Both the position numbers and the translations under genes were made by a program. Below, piece by piece: positions 14,596 through 24,716 of a DNA stretch of 36,381 nucleotides (positions within the stretch are counted from its first letter, which is position 1; each line of letters starts with the position of its first letter). The notes beneath the pieces were generated by a model. It was not told where the DNA came from, searched no databases, and saw only the letters and a program-made list of their open reading frames with translations. Origin of the DNA: an uncultured Alphaproteobacteria bacterium (GTDB lineage: Bacteria > Pseudomonadota > Alphaproteobacteria > HIMB59 > GCA-002718135); assembly GCA_902569865.1 (NCBI GenBank), contig CACFVT010000010.1:1-36381 (forward strand), given 5' to 3'.

Positions 14596-15489
14596 TTAAT
14601 GTTTATAATTTATATCAGCTAAACTCTTTGATAAGTAATTATATCCGATTTTGGCATATTCAAATGGATTAGCTTTTTTTGGATCTTGCTCAGCTTCAAT
14701 TATTAGCCATTTTTCATAATTATTTTCATACAAAATTTTAAATAGTGGCTCATAATTAATGCATCCATCTCCAGGAACGGTAAAAACACCATCTAAAAAA
14801 GATTCTCTAAAACTAAGGTCATTTTTGAGCGAATTATCTAAAATATCTTTTCGTATATCTTTGCAATGTACATGATTAATTTTTTTAACATAGTTTTTTA
14901 ATACTCTTTCATAGTTTGCTTGAGCAAAAAGCAAATGACCAGTATCATAAAGAAGAAAAGTATTTTCATTCGTATGGTCCATAAATCGATCAACATCATT
15001 TTCTGTTTGTATAATTGTTCCCATATGTTCGTGGTATGACATTGGAATACCTTCATCATATAAACGGTTAGAAATTTCATTTATTTTTTTGCAATATTTA
15101 GTAAATTCATCATCTTCTACATAAGGTCGAGTTGATAATTTTCTTGTTTGATCACCTTGAATTGATCCTGACACATCAGCAAAAACAAATATGTCAGCAT
15201 TAACCAATTTGAGCAAGCTTAAATGATCTTGCATTGCGGACCATTCCTCCTCGACAGATCTATTTCTTAAGAGAGATCCATACCACCCACCTGGCATTTT
15301 GAGATTATATTTATCGAGTAAAAAATTTGTAATTCCTGGATTTCTTGGAAATTTTCCACCAAGTTCTATGCCTGTAAATCCTGCTAAAGAAGCTTCCTCT
15401 AAGCATTGTTCAATAGGTGTGTCACCTCCTAGTTCTGGCATGTCATCGTTGCTCCATGCGATCGGTGCTATTCCCAATTTAATTTTCAT
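14596..15489 (-). CDS. iolE: Myo-inosose-2 dehydratase IolE
   Basis: A 297-residue TIM-barrel enzyme of the xylose isomerase-like/AP-endonuclease 2 family. It matches IolE from its start (LGIAPIAWSNDDMPELGGD) through GGWYGSLLRNRS, the metal-site motifs SYHEHMGT, LLYDTGHL and NHVHCKDIR, and IIEAEQDP near the end. IolE dehydrates scyllo-inosose (2-keto-myo-inositol) in inositol breakdown. No other iol gene lies nearby in this window, so either the rest of the pathway is elsewhere or the enzyme handles a related keto-sugar. The start ATG at 15489 lacks a clear ribosome site. Confidence 0.88.
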   Translation of the reverse strand: MKIKLGIAPIAWSNDDMPELGGDTPIEQCLEEASLAGFTGIELGGKFPRNPGITNFLLDKYNLKMPGGWYGSLLRNRSVEEEWSAMQDHLSLLKLVNADIFVFADVSGSIQGDQTRKLSTRPYVEDDEFTKYCKKINEISNRLYDEGIPMSYHEHMGTIIQTENDVDRFMDHTNENTFLLYDTGHLLFAQANYERVLKNYVKKINHVHCKDIRKDILDNSLKNDLSFRESFLDGVFTVPGDGCINYEPLFKILYENNYEKWLIIEAEQDPKKANPFEYAKIGYNYLSKSLADINYKH

Positions 15490-15533
15490 TTTTTTTTATA
15501 TTTCATGATATGAAGAAAAAATAAAGAGCAAAT

Positions 15534-16355
15534 ATGAATATTCTTATAGTAGATGGTAATGAAAAGGAAGCCTCTGAAAGATATACTAAAATGGGTATGG
15601 ATACACAATATGAAGTATATAAAAATGTTCTAGAAAATTTATCAAATAATAATTTAAATATTTCATTAGTTCATCCCGCTATTAAAGATCAATATTTACC
15701 TCTTGGGGTTAGTTTGGATGATTTTGATGGCATAGCGTGGACAGGAAGTTTACTAAATATATACGATATGACACCATCAATAATAAAACAGATTGAGCTT
15801 GCAAAAAGTCTTTATACAAAAAAAAATAAAATATTTGGTAGTTGTTGGGGATTACATGTTTTAGTAACCGCTGCAGGTGGAAAGATTAGAAAAAATCCAA
15901 ATGGGTTAGAAGCTGTAGTAGCAAAAGAAATTGCAATCAATGATCAGGGTTTTCAACATCCAATGTATGAAGGAAAAAACAAAGTTTTCGATGCTTTTTG
16001 TTGGCATTATGATGATACTGAAAATTTACCTTCCAATGCTTCCATATTGGCTTCTAATGAAAAAAGTAAAGTTCAATCAATTGATTTTAATATAAATGAC
16101 TCAAGCGTTTGGGCAGTACAGTATCATCCAGAATTTGATCCATTGTGGATTGCTGGTTTAATGAAACAGAGAGAGGACATATTATTGAAAGAAAAAGCTT
16201 TTTCTGAAAAAAAATTTTTTGATGAAGAGTTAAAATTTTTTTCAAATTATATGAATAACCATGAAGAACAACATTTTAAAAAATATAAAGATTTAACTAA
16301 TATTAATCATCATACTTTAGAGTTATCTAATTGGATCAAGCAACTTAATTATTAA
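15534..16355 (+). CDS. Class I glutamine amidotransferase (GATase1-like) protein
   Basis: A 273-residue protein with the GMP-synthase-type glutaminase fold. The nucleophile is C104 in GSCWGLH and the second and third triad members are H198 and E200 in QYHPEFD. The typical GAWTGS-like oxyanion region is present as IAWTGSLLNIYD. It stands alone without a synthetase domain, like uncharacterised GATase1 proteins that hydrolyse gamma-glutamyl compounds or make ammonia for an unknown partner. It is divergent from iolE and converges on glpK with an 11-base overlap of the two 3' ends. Confidence 0.82.
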   Translation: MNILIVDGNEKEASERYTKMGMDTQYEVYKNVLENLSNNNLNISLVHPAIKDQYLPLGVSLDDFDGIAWTGSLLNIYDMTPSIIKQIELAKSLYTKKNKIFGSCWGLHVLVTAAGGKIRKNPNGLEAVVAKEIAINDQGFQHPMYEGKNKVFDAFCWHYDDTENLPSNASILASNEKSKVQSIDFNINDSSVWAVQYHPEFDPLWIAGLMKQREDILLKEKAFSEKKFFDEELKFFSNYMNNHEEQHFKKYKDLTNINHHTLELSNWIKQLNY

Positions 16356-17826
16356 GTGATATCAAGTTTTTAATAGTTTTTTTCCAGTTATAAATTCTTT
16401 TCTGCATAACTATTTTATTTTTTTTTGGTTTAGTTTCTTTATTTTTTTTCCAAAATCTTTTTATTTCGTTTATGTTATTAATTAATCCTGAATTAAGTCC
16501 TGCTAAATAAGCTGCACCAAGAGATGTGGTTTCTATATTTTCTGGTTTGATAATTTTTACTTGTGTTACATCTGATAAACTTTGAAGAAAGTTATTATTA
16601 TTTATCATTCCTCCATCAACTCTTATTTCTGTAATTTTAATTTTAGCATCTCTCTCCATTGATTCTATCAAATCTAATGTTTGGAATGAAATGCTGTCTA
16701 GTGTTGCTTTGATAATATCTGCCTGCGTGGTCTTTCTGGTTAATCCAAATATTGCTCCTCTTGTATTTGGTTCCCAATGAGGAGCTCCCAAACCTGTAAG
16801 AGCAGGTACAACAATAACTTTTTCATATCTATTGGCTTGAGAATAGATTTCATTAGTTTCTTTTGAATCCTTAAAAAATAACATATTATCTCTAAGCCAT
16901 TGAATTGCTGATCCAGCAACGAATATACTGCCTTCATAACAAAACATTTTTTTTCCATTAATTTTAAAAGCTACTGTTGTTAGAAGTTTATTTGAAGAAA
17001 TTTTAAATTTACTCCCTATGTTCATTAATAAAAAACACCCAGTTCCATAAGTGCTTTTTGATTGACCTGCATTAAAACATGCTTGACCTATTGTAGCCGC
17101 TTGTTGGTCACCTGCCATTCCACCTATTTCAATTTTACCACCAAATAATTGAGTTGTTCCAAAATTATATGAGTTTTCTTTTACCTCGGGCAACATATTT
17201 TTATCTATATTAAATAAATTTAAAAGTTCTTCAGACCATTTCTCTTTTTTTGGATCATAGATCATTGTCCTGGATGCATTTGTTATATCTGTTAAATGTG
17301 ATCTGCCTTCAGTGAGTTTCCAAAGTAACCAAGTATCAATAGTTCCGAATAGAATATTTTTATTAAGGACTTTTTTCTTTTTTTGAATATTATTTAATAT
17401 CCAGTTAATTTTTGTTGCTGAGAAATATGGATCTAATACTAATCCAGTAATTTTCTGAATGATTTTATCTTTTTTTTTTAATTTTAGTTTTTTGCAATAA
17501 TCAGCTGTTCTTCTATCTTGCCATACAATTGCTTTATGTAATGGTTTCCCAGTTAATTTATTCCATAAGACAGTTGTCTCTCTTTGATTTGTAATACCTA
17601 TAGAAATAATCTGAGTTGATTTAAGTTTATTTTTTTTTATTGTTAATTGTATTAACTTTTTTACATCATTCCAAATTTCTTCTGCATCATGTTCTACCCA
17701 CCCATCTTTTGGAAAAAATTGTTTAAATTCTTTTTGCTGAATACTTTTGATTATAAATTTATCATCATACAATACAACTCTTGAGCTAGTTGTGCCTTGA
17801 TCAATTGAGAGGATATATCTTTTCAT
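16345..17826 (-). CDS. glpK: Glycerol kinase GlpK
   Basis: ATP-dependent phosphorylation of glycerol to glycerol-3-phosphate, cytoplasmic. FGGY family with the N-terminal phosphate motif SIDQGTTSSR, then GWVEHDAEEIW, ITNQRETT, WQDRRTADYC, the substrate loop GTIDTWLLWKLT, NASRTMIYD and the C-terminal GGMINNNNFLQ and TTSLGAAYLAGL. The start is the ATG at 17826 (493 residues, standard length); a TTG at 17832 is in frame but less likely. Two bases separate it from the parE stop, so it is cotranscribed with parE. No glpF or glpD is in the window. Confidence 0.95.
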   Translation of the reverse strand: MKRYILSIDQGTTSSRVVLYDDKFIIKSIQQKEFKQFFPKDGWVEHDAEEIWNDVKKLIQLTIKKNKLKSTQIISIGITNQRETTVLWNKLTGKPLHKAIVWQDRRTADYCKKLKLKKKDKIIQKITGLVLDPYFSATKINWILNNIQKKKKVLNKNILFGTIDTWLLWKLTEGRSHLTDITNASRTMIYDPKKEKWSEELLNLFNIDKNMLPEVKENSYNFGTTQLFGGKIEIGGMAGDQQAATIGQACFNAGQSKSTYGTGCFLLMNIGSKFKISSNKLLTTVAFKINGKKMFCYEGSIFVAGSAIQWLRDNMLFFKDSKETNEIYSQANRYEKVIVVPALTGLGAPHWEPNTRGAIFGLTRKTTQADIIKATLDSISFQTLDLIESMERDAKIKITEIRVDGGMINNNNFLQSLSDVTQVKIIKPENIETTSLGAAYLAGLNSGLINNINEIKRFWKKNKETKPKKNKIVMQKRIYNWKKTIKNLISLNN

Positions 17827-17828
17827 AA

Positions 17829-19766
17829 TCAAATATCAATTTGATCAGTAAAATTTGCATTTTCTTGAATAAATTTAAATCTATATTCAGCTTTTTTACC
17901 CATCAAAGATTCAAATAAATTTTCTGTTTTCCTCAATTCTTTTTTTCCTTGATTGATATTTACGTTTAACAATTTTCTTTTCTCTGGATTCATAGTAGTT
18001 GATTTCAGTTGTTCTGCTGGCATTTCGCCAAGTCCTTTGTAACGACTTAAGGTTACATGCATTTTATTGGAAAATTCTTTTTTAATAATTTTATCTTTTT
18101 CATATTCATCATATGCATAAAAAACTTTGTCTTTATGCTGTATTTTGAAAAGAGGGGGCATAGCTAAATATAACCTATTATTATCAATTATAGGTTTCAT
18201 GTATTTATAAATAAAAGTTATAAGCAATGTTGCAATGTGTGATCCATCAACATCAGCATCGGTCATTAAAATTATTTTTTCATATCTTAATTTTGATAAA
18301 TCAAAATTTTTACCAATACCACATCCAAGTGATTTTATTAGATTTTGAATTTCATTATTATCAGCAATTTTTGACAAACTAACACTAAAGACATTTAATA
18401 TTTTTCCTCTTAAAGGCAATATAGCTTGTAACTCTCTGTCTCGAGCTTGTTTGGCTGAACCTCCTGCGCTGTCACCCTCAACTATAAATAGTTCAGTACC
18501 TTCAATTTGCTTACTTGAACAGTCAACCAGTTTTCCTGGAAGTTTATTACGCTCTTTAATTGATTTTCTTTCTAGTTCTTTTATTTTAGTTAAATCCGTT
18601 CTTAATAATGATCTTTCAATCAAGGTTTTAATAAGTGTTTTAGTAATTTTATTATTTGAATTTAGCCATAATAAAAATTCATTTTGAATTATTGATTCCA
18701 GTCTTTTTTGCAGCTTTGGCATAATAATTCTTTTTTTTGTCTGACCCTCAAAACTAGGTTCGTTTATAAATATAGAAATAATTATGTCTGAATAATCTGT
18801 TAAATCATTAATATTTATATTTGATATTTTAGATACTTGGTTTTTTTGCCCATATAGTTTTATTGCTTTTAAAATTCCATTTTTAAAACCATTTTCATGT
18901 GAACCCCCATCAGGTGTTTCTATGGTATTACAGAATGAAATCAATGAAGCTTTTTCATTTTGATTAAAATTTATGAAGATTTCACATTTCTCATTATCAT
19001 CAATATTTTTAATTATTGAAAACTGGCTATCAAATAATTTAGCAGTATTCTTATTTTTTATATCTAAAAAATCAGCAATTCCATTTTTAAAATGAAATTT
19101 TTCATAATTTGGAGTGTTATCATTTATTAATTCTTTATCAATTTTAAAATCGATAATTGTTCTTGATACAAGTACGGCCTTCATTTTTATAAAATCATAT
19201 AATTTTTTTGGTGAAAATTGGGTTGTCTCAAAAATACTTTCATCAGGAGTAAAGATTATTTCAGTCCCTTTTTCATTTTTTTTACATTTTGTTATCTTAA
19301 TTTTAGTTTTAGGTTTCCCTTTTGAATATAATTGTGAATATTTTTTACTATTCTTATGTACATTGACCTCTAAAGAAGAACTTAGGGCATTTACAACAGA
19401 AATGCCAACACCGTGCAATCCTCCCGATGTCTTATAAGAATTATTATCAAATTTTCCTCCAGCGTGAAGCGTAGAAAGCACTATTTCTAAAGCTCTTTTA
19501 TTTTTAAATTTAGGATGAAAATCAATTGGTATACCTCTGCCATTATCTCTAATTTTAATTGATCCATCTTTTTTATAATGAAAAGAAACCTCACTTGCAT
19601 GCCCTGCAACGACTTCATCTATACTATTATCTAGCACTTCATTTACTAAGTGATGTAATCCTTGTTCATTTGTACTTCCTATGTACATGCCTGGTCTTTT
19701 TCTAACAGGTTCTAATCCCTCTAAAACTTCTATATTTTTTGCGGAGTAATTAGCTTTTTTAGTCAT
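17829..19766 (-). CDS. parE: DNA topoisomerase IV subunit B (ParE)
   Basis: ATPase subunit of topoisomerase IV, which decatenates chromosomes with ParC. GHKL ATPase motifs are NEVLDNSIDEV (Glu/Asn), RDNGRGIP and GGLHGVGISVVNAL. The TOPRIM domain shows VEGDSAGGSAKQARDR and LMTDADVDGSHI, and the end contains YKGLGEMPAEQL. At 645 residues without the long TOPRIM insert of proteobacterial GyrB, it is ParE and not GyrB. The start is the ATG at 19766; a TTG at 19781 would add five residues. Promoter presumably lies just downstream of the glnA terminator. Confidence 0.92.
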   Translation of the reverse strand: MTKKANYSAKNIEVLEGLEPVRKRPGMYIGSTNEQGLHHLVNEVLDNSIDEVVAGHASEVSFHYKKDGSIKIRDNGRGIPIDFHPKFKNKRALEIVLSTLHAGGKFDNNSYKTSGGLHGVGISVVNALSSSLEVNVHKNSKKYSQLYSKGKPKTKIKITKCKKNEKGTEIIFTPDESIFETTQFSPKKLYDFIKMKAVLVSRTIIDFKIDKELINDNTPNYEKFHFKNGIADFLDIKNKNTAKLFDSQFSIIKNIDDNEKCEIFINFNQNEKASLISFCNTIETPDGGSHENGFKNGILKAIKLYGQKNQVSKISNININDLTDYSDIIISIFINEPSFEGQTKKRIIMPKLQKRLESIIQNEFLLWLNSNNKITKTLIKTLIERSLLRTDLTKIKELERKSIKERNKLPGKLVDCSSKQIEGTELFIVEGDSAGGSAKQARDRELQAILPLRGKILNVFSVSLSKIADNNEIQNLIKSLGCGIGKNFDLSKLRYEKIILMTDADVDGSHIATLLITFIYKYMKPIIDNNRLYLAMPPLFKIQHKDKVFYAYDEYEKDKIIKKEFSNKMHVTLSRYKGLGEMPAEQLKSTTMNPEKRKLLNVNINQGKKELRKTENLFESLMGKKAEYRFKFIQENANFTDQIDI

Positions 19767-19801
19767 TACTTTTTTTATCAAAAGTATCGAAAGAATGACA
19801 T

Positions 19802-19833
19802 AAAAAAAACCGTCTGAATAAAAGACGGTTTTT
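19802..19833 (-). terminator. Rho-independent terminator of glnA
   Basis: Arms at 19805-19815 and 19823-19833 form an 11-bp stem (AAAAACCGTCT/AGACGGTTTTT) with a 7-base loop. Read on the minus strand it follows the glnA stop by about 37 bases and continues into eight T (19802-19809 as A on the plus strand). It isolates glnA from parE. Confidence 0.88.
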
Positions 19834-19870
19834 AATTATAATTTAATTTAGTTAAAAATTTTATAAATTT

Positions 19871-21304
19871 TTAGACATCATAATAAAGATTAAACTCATG
19901 TGGATGAGGTCTTAAATCCATTGGGCTAACCTCATTTTCCCTTTTGTAAGTAATATAAGTTTCAATGTTATCTTTAGTAAATACATCACCCTTAAGCAAA
20001 TATTTATGATCTTTTTCTAAAGCATCAAGAGACTCAGCAAGAGAACCAGGTGTTGAAGGAATTTTTGCTAAGACACTAGCTGGAGCTTCATAAATATTTA
20101 TGTCCGTAGGTTTACCTGGATTAATCTTATTTTTAACACCATCTAAACCTGCCATTAATATAGCTGAAAATGCTAGATAAGGATTTGAAGAAGGGTCTGG
20201 ACATCTAAACTCAATTCTTTTTGCTTTAGGGCTAGCTGTATAGTTATTAGGTATTCTAACTGATGCAGTTCTATTAGCAGCAGAATAAGCAATATTTACA
20301 GGTGCTTCAAATCCTGGCACTAATCGTTTATAAGAATTTGTTGTAGGTGCACAAAAAGCTAATAATGATGGAGCATGTTTTAATATTCCACCTATGTAAT
20401 AAAGTGCAAATTCACTTAAATCTGCATAATTCCCTTTTTTATACATCAGTGTTTTATTTTTTTTCCAGATACTAGAATGAACATGCATGCCTGATCCATT
20501 ATCTTCAAAAAGTGGTTTTGGCATAAATGTTGCAGTGAGACCATGAAGTTTAGCAACATTTTTAACAACATATTTATATTTCAATAAATCATCAGCCATT
20601 GATAATAGTGGTGAGAATTCTAAATCAATCTCACACTGTCCCCCAGTTGCAACTTCATGGTGCGAAGCTTCAACATTAATTCCGATATCCTCCATTGTTA
20701 AAACCATTTCAGTTCTAACATCTTGCAAACTATCAGATGGAGGTAATGGGAAATACCCCCCTTTATGTCTTGGCTTATGACCTAAATTTGGATTTTCATC
20801 TTTTCCTGTGTTCCAAGCTCCTTCAGTAGAGTCTACTTCATGAAAAGCAAAGTTAGAACCTGAGTCATACTTAACATCATTAAATACAAAAAACTCAGCT
20901 TCAGGGCCAAAATATGCTTTATCACCCATACCAGAAGATTTAAGATATTTTTCTGCCTTTTTTGCAATATATCTAGGATCTCTAGTATAACTTTCGTAAG
21001 TAATTGGATCAACAACATCGCAAGTAAATGCAATTGTTTTTTCAGAGTAAAAAGGATCAATGTATCCAGTAGTTACATCAGGTACCATAGCCATATCACT
21101 ATTTTCAATGGATTGAAATCCTCTAACAGATGAGCCATCAAAACCAACACCATCTTTAAACAAATCTTCAGTTAAATATTTAACTGGGATTGATATATGA
21201 TGTGTTGATCCAGGCATGTCTGTGAAACGAAGATCAACCATTTTTATTTCTTCATTTTTAATTTTTTTTAATAATTCTTTAGCAGTCTTGCATTTATATT
21301 TCAT
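19871..21304 (-). CDS. glnA: Glutamine synthetase type I (GlnA)
   Basis: ATP-dependent synthesis of glutamine from glutamate and ammonia, a cytoplasmic dodecamer. Motifs: VDLRFTDMPGSTHHIS, GFDGSSVRGF, FGPEAEFFVF, metal/glutamate loop HHEVATGGQCEID, KPLFEDNGSGMHVHSSIW, APTTNSYKRLVPGFEAPV and RIEFRCPDPSSNPYL. The segment INIYEAPASV carries the Tyr that is adenylylated in GSI-beta. The start chosen is the ATG at 21304 (477 residues), because GAGGTG lies three to eight bases upstream; an in-frame ATG at 21325 would add seven residues and has no such site. It is preceded by two glutamine-riboswitch aptamers and followed by a terminator. Confidence 0.97.
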   Translation of the reverse strand: MKYKCKTAKELLKKIKNEEIKMVDLRFTDMPGSTHHISIPVKYLTEDLFKDGVGFDGSSVRGFQSIENSDMAMVPDVTTGYIDPFYSEKTIAFTCDVVDPITYESYTRDPRYIAKKAEKYLKSSGMGDKAYFGPEAEFFVFNDVKYDSGSNFAFHEVDSTEGAWNTGKDENPNLGHKPRHKGGYFPLPPSDSLQDVRTEMVLTMEDIGINVEASHHEVATGGQCEIDLEFSPLLSMADDLLKYKYVVKNVAKLHGLTATFMPKPLFEDNGSGMHVHSSIWKKNKTLMYKKGNYADLSEFALYYIGGILKHAPSLLAFCAPTTNSYKRLVPGFEAPVNIAYSAANRTASVRIPNNYTASPKAKRIEFRCPDPSSNPYLAFSAILMAGLDGVKNKINPGKPTDINIYEAPASVLAKIPSTPGSLAESLDALEKDHKYLLKGDVFTKDNIETYITYKRENEVSPMDLRPHPHEFNLYYDV

Positions 21305-21307
21305 ATA

Positions 21308-21313
21308 CACCTC
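21308..21313 (-). promoter_or_regulatory. Shine-Dalgarno of glnA that decides its start
   Basis: GAGGTG on the minus strand, three bases before the ATG at 21304. It is among the few clear ribosome sites in this window and favours this start over the in-frame ATG at 21325. It is also the natural target for translational control by the upstream aptamers. Confidence 0.6.
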
Positions 21314-21328
21314 ATGTTCTAACATTGA

Positions 21329-21351
21329 CTAATTTCACCAATTGAAATTAG
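21329..21351 (-). promoter_or_regulatory. AT-rich hairpin between riboswitch and glnA start
   Basis: Perfect 9-bp inverted repeat CTAATTTCA/TGAAATTAG with a 5-base loop in the glnA leader, 16 bases before the Shine-Dalgarno. No T run follows on the minus strand, so it is not a terminator. It may be part of the expression platform or simply leader structure. Confidence 0.4.
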
Positions 21352-21393
21352 TTTATTAATTACTTCATGCTCTAGTTATGAAATCTGCTTTTA

Positions 21394-21443
21394 ATGCGTT
21401 CCTTCAGCTTAAGCTTACTTCCGACCCAAAAGGGTTGAACGAT
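21394..21443 (-). ncRNA. Glutamine riboswitch aptamer (glnA RNA motif), copy 2, proximal to glnA
   Basis: On the minus strand the element reads ATCGTTCA, a hairpin CCC-TTTT-GGG, then CGGAAGTA, a second short stem (AGCTTAAGCT) and GAAGGAACGCAT. The outer CGTTC pairs with GAACG as P1. The invariant blocks CGTTCA, GGAAGTA and GAAGGAACGC match the glnA RNA consensus as I remember it, and the gene downstream is glnA itself. It is the second copy of a tandem pair; the two internal stems differ in sequence from the other copy but stay paired. Confidence 0.85.
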
Positions 21444-21456
21444 TTATAACTTTTGC

Positions 21457-21514
21457 ATGCGTTCCTTCGGTCAAAGACCTACTTCCGATTTAAGAAAATC
21501 TTAAATTGAACGAT
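21457..21514 (-). ncRNA. Glutamine riboswitch aptamer (glnA RNA motif), copy 1, distal
   Basis: On the minus strand: ATCGTTCA, hairpin TTTAAG-ATTTT-CTTAAA, then CGGAAGTA, hairpin GGTC-TTT-GACC and GAAGGAACGCAT. P1 is CGTTC with GAACG. Compared with the proximal copy, the single-stranded consensus blocks are identical while both internal hairpins have different bases that still pair, which is covariation supporting an RNA structure. It lies just after the glnB stop, 13 bases from the other copy, so it must be transcribed either from a promoter in 21515-21555 or by read-through from glnB. Confidence 0.87.
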
Positions 21515-21555
21515 TAAAAGTCTTTTATTAATTTTATTAAAAAAGTAAAGTTAAT

Positions 21556-23051
<1,496 letters not shown>

Positions 23052-23106
23052 TTTTTTGGTATAGCGAATAAACTTTATTAATAAAACTTAAATTTATTAA
23101 TTCAAC

Positions 23107-23184
23107 GGCGAACGTAGCTCAGTTGGTTAGAGCGCGGCCTTGTGGTGGCCGATGTCGTGGGTTCGAATCCCATCGTTCGCCCCA
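23107..23184 (+). tRNA. tRNA-His (GTG)
   Basis: Acceptor GGCGAACG pairs with CGTTCGCC when the extra G(-1) at 23107 is counted opposite C73, the histidine identity pair. The anticodon loop CTTGTGG gives GTG and CCA is encoded at 23182-23184. Confidence 0.97.
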
Positions 23185-23261
23185 AATATAATAAAAAACC
23201 ATTTATATTTTAAATTCTCTATTGTTTTTTATCGTATTCATCATAAAAGCGGCAGATTAAT

Positions 23262-23346
23262 GGGGCGATGGTGGAATTGGTAGACACGCTAGGTTTAGGT
23301 CCTAGTCTCGCGAGAGGTGAAGGTTCAAGTCCTTTTCGCCCTACCA
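23262..23346 (+). tRNA. tRNA-Leu (TAG)
   Basis: Acceptor GGGGCGA pairs with TCGCCCT (first pair G-U). Anticodon stem CTAGG/CCTAG encloses TTTAGGT, anticodon TAG. A long variable arm (TCTCGCGAGA-type) marks a class II tRNA, and CCA is encoded. 85 bases, ending 17 bases before tig. Confidence 0.96.
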
Positions 23347-23363
23347 TTAAAGGGGTATAGTTT

Positions 23364-24716
23364 ATGTCTATTAAGGAAATAAAATCAGGAACTCTTTACA
23401 AAGAGTTTGCGGTTGAAATACCGTATGATGAAGTTAATGTAATAATAGACTCAAAAATAAAGGAAATACTACCAACAGTGTCCTTACCTGGTTTTAGGAA
23501 GGGCAAAGCTCCTATTAATATAGTAAGAAAAAAATATGAGGACAATATTTTATCAGAAGCTATTGAAAAGTTAGTTCAAGATAAAACTAAAGATTTGCTA
23601 GATACAAATAATCTTAAACCATTTATTCAGCCTAGAGTAGATCTAAAAAAATATAAAAAAAATGAACCAGTTGAAGTTGAGGTTAAGATTAACTTAGAGC
23701 CAGAAATAAAATTAAAAGACTTTCAAAAGATTGAAATTAATAAGTATGAAATTGATTTAAATAAATCTTTAGTTGAAAAAAATTACAACGAGTTTTTAAG
23801 TAATCAAAAAAAATATTCTCCAATTAAAAACAATAGAGAAATAAAGAAATCAGATAAAGTTTTTATAAATTTATTATCAGAAGACTCATCTACTCCACAA
23901 TTTCTTAAAGAACAAAAAAATTTACCTATTATAATTGACTCTGAATTACAAATTTTACCTGAGTTGGGATCAAAAATAATGAAACAGAAATTAAAGAAAG
24001 GTGATAAAAATAAAATTAAACTAGACATATCAAAATCTTTAAAATTAGATAATGAAAAGATTGTTGAGTTTGACATTGAAATTCTTAATATTGAAGAATC
24101 CACACCTTTTGTTGTTGATAAAGAATTTCTTGAAAAAAATAACTTAAAAAACGAAGAAGAATTAAAAAATAATTTAGAAAAAAACTTAAAATCACAATAT
24201 CAAAATGGCTTAAAACAAATAGAAAAAAAACAATTGATGGATATTTTAGATAGGGAGCATAATTTTGATTTACCCCAAGGTATTGTAGATCAAGAGTTTA
24301 ATGATATATGGCACAGGATTGAGCATGCAAAAGAAAATAACTCACTTGATGAGGATGATAAAAAACTAAATGAAGAACAGCTTAAAAAAAGATATGAAAA
24401 AATTTCTAAAAGAAGAGTCAAACTTGCTATACTTTTACAATTTATTGCAAAAGAAAATAAAATTTCAGTTGATGAAAAAGAATTAACAAATGGAATGATG
24501 GCATATACATCTCAATATCCTGGTCAAGAGAAAGAAATTATGGAATATTTTAAGAAAAATCCATCTGCTATAGAAACTATCAGAGGACCTATTTTAGAAG
24601 AAAAAGTTGTTGAAAATGTTATTTCATCAGCAAAAATAATTAAAAAAATAATTGATAAAAAGGAATATGAATATTTAGAGAAAATTACTTTTGAAATTAA
24701 AAAGGAAAGATCATGA
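23364..24716 (+). CDS. tig: Trigger factor (ribosome-associated chaperone)
   Basis: A 450-residue chaperone that binds nascent chains at the ribosome exit tunnel. The ribosome-docking signature GFRKGKAP is at residues 43-50. A divergent FKBP-type PPIase domain follows (about 150-245), then the C-terminal helical arms ([19 protein letters not shown]). It is rich in Lys, in keeping with the A-rich genome. The stop overlaps the clpP start (ATGA). tig-clpP-clpX-lon is a common bacterial proteostasis cluster. Confidence 0.95.
   Translation: MSIKEIKSGTLYKEFAVEIPYDEVNVIIDSKIKEILPTVSLPGFRKGKAPINIVRKKYEDNILSEAIEKLVQDKTKDLLDTNNLKPFIQPRVDLKKYKKNEPVEVEVKINLEPEIKLKDFQKIEINKYEIDLNKSLVEKNYNEFLSNQKKYSPIKNNREIKKSDKVFINLLSEDSSTPQFLKEQKNLPIIIDSELQILPELGSKIMKQKLKKGDKNKIKLDISKSLKLDNEKIVEFDIEILNIEESTPFVVDKEFLEKNNLKNEEELKNNLEKNLKSQYQNGLKQIEKKQLMDILDREHNFDLPQGIVDQEFNDIWHRIEHAKENNSLDEDDKKLNEEQLKKRYEKISKRRVKLAILLQFIAKENKISVDEKELTNGMMAYTSQYPGQEKEIMEYFKKNPSAIETIRGPILEEKVVENVISSAKIIKKIIDKKEYEYLEKITFEIKKERS

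Noticed and set aside
17829-19781. GyrB instead of ParE
   Set aside because: The protein is about 645 residues and lacks the long insertion in the TOPRIM region that lengthens proteobacterial GyrB to about 800.
21515-21555. Promoter for the riboswitch-glnA transcript
   Set aside because: TTTACT- and TAAAAT-like hexamers occur but with no acceptable spacing; not distinguishable from AT-rich background.
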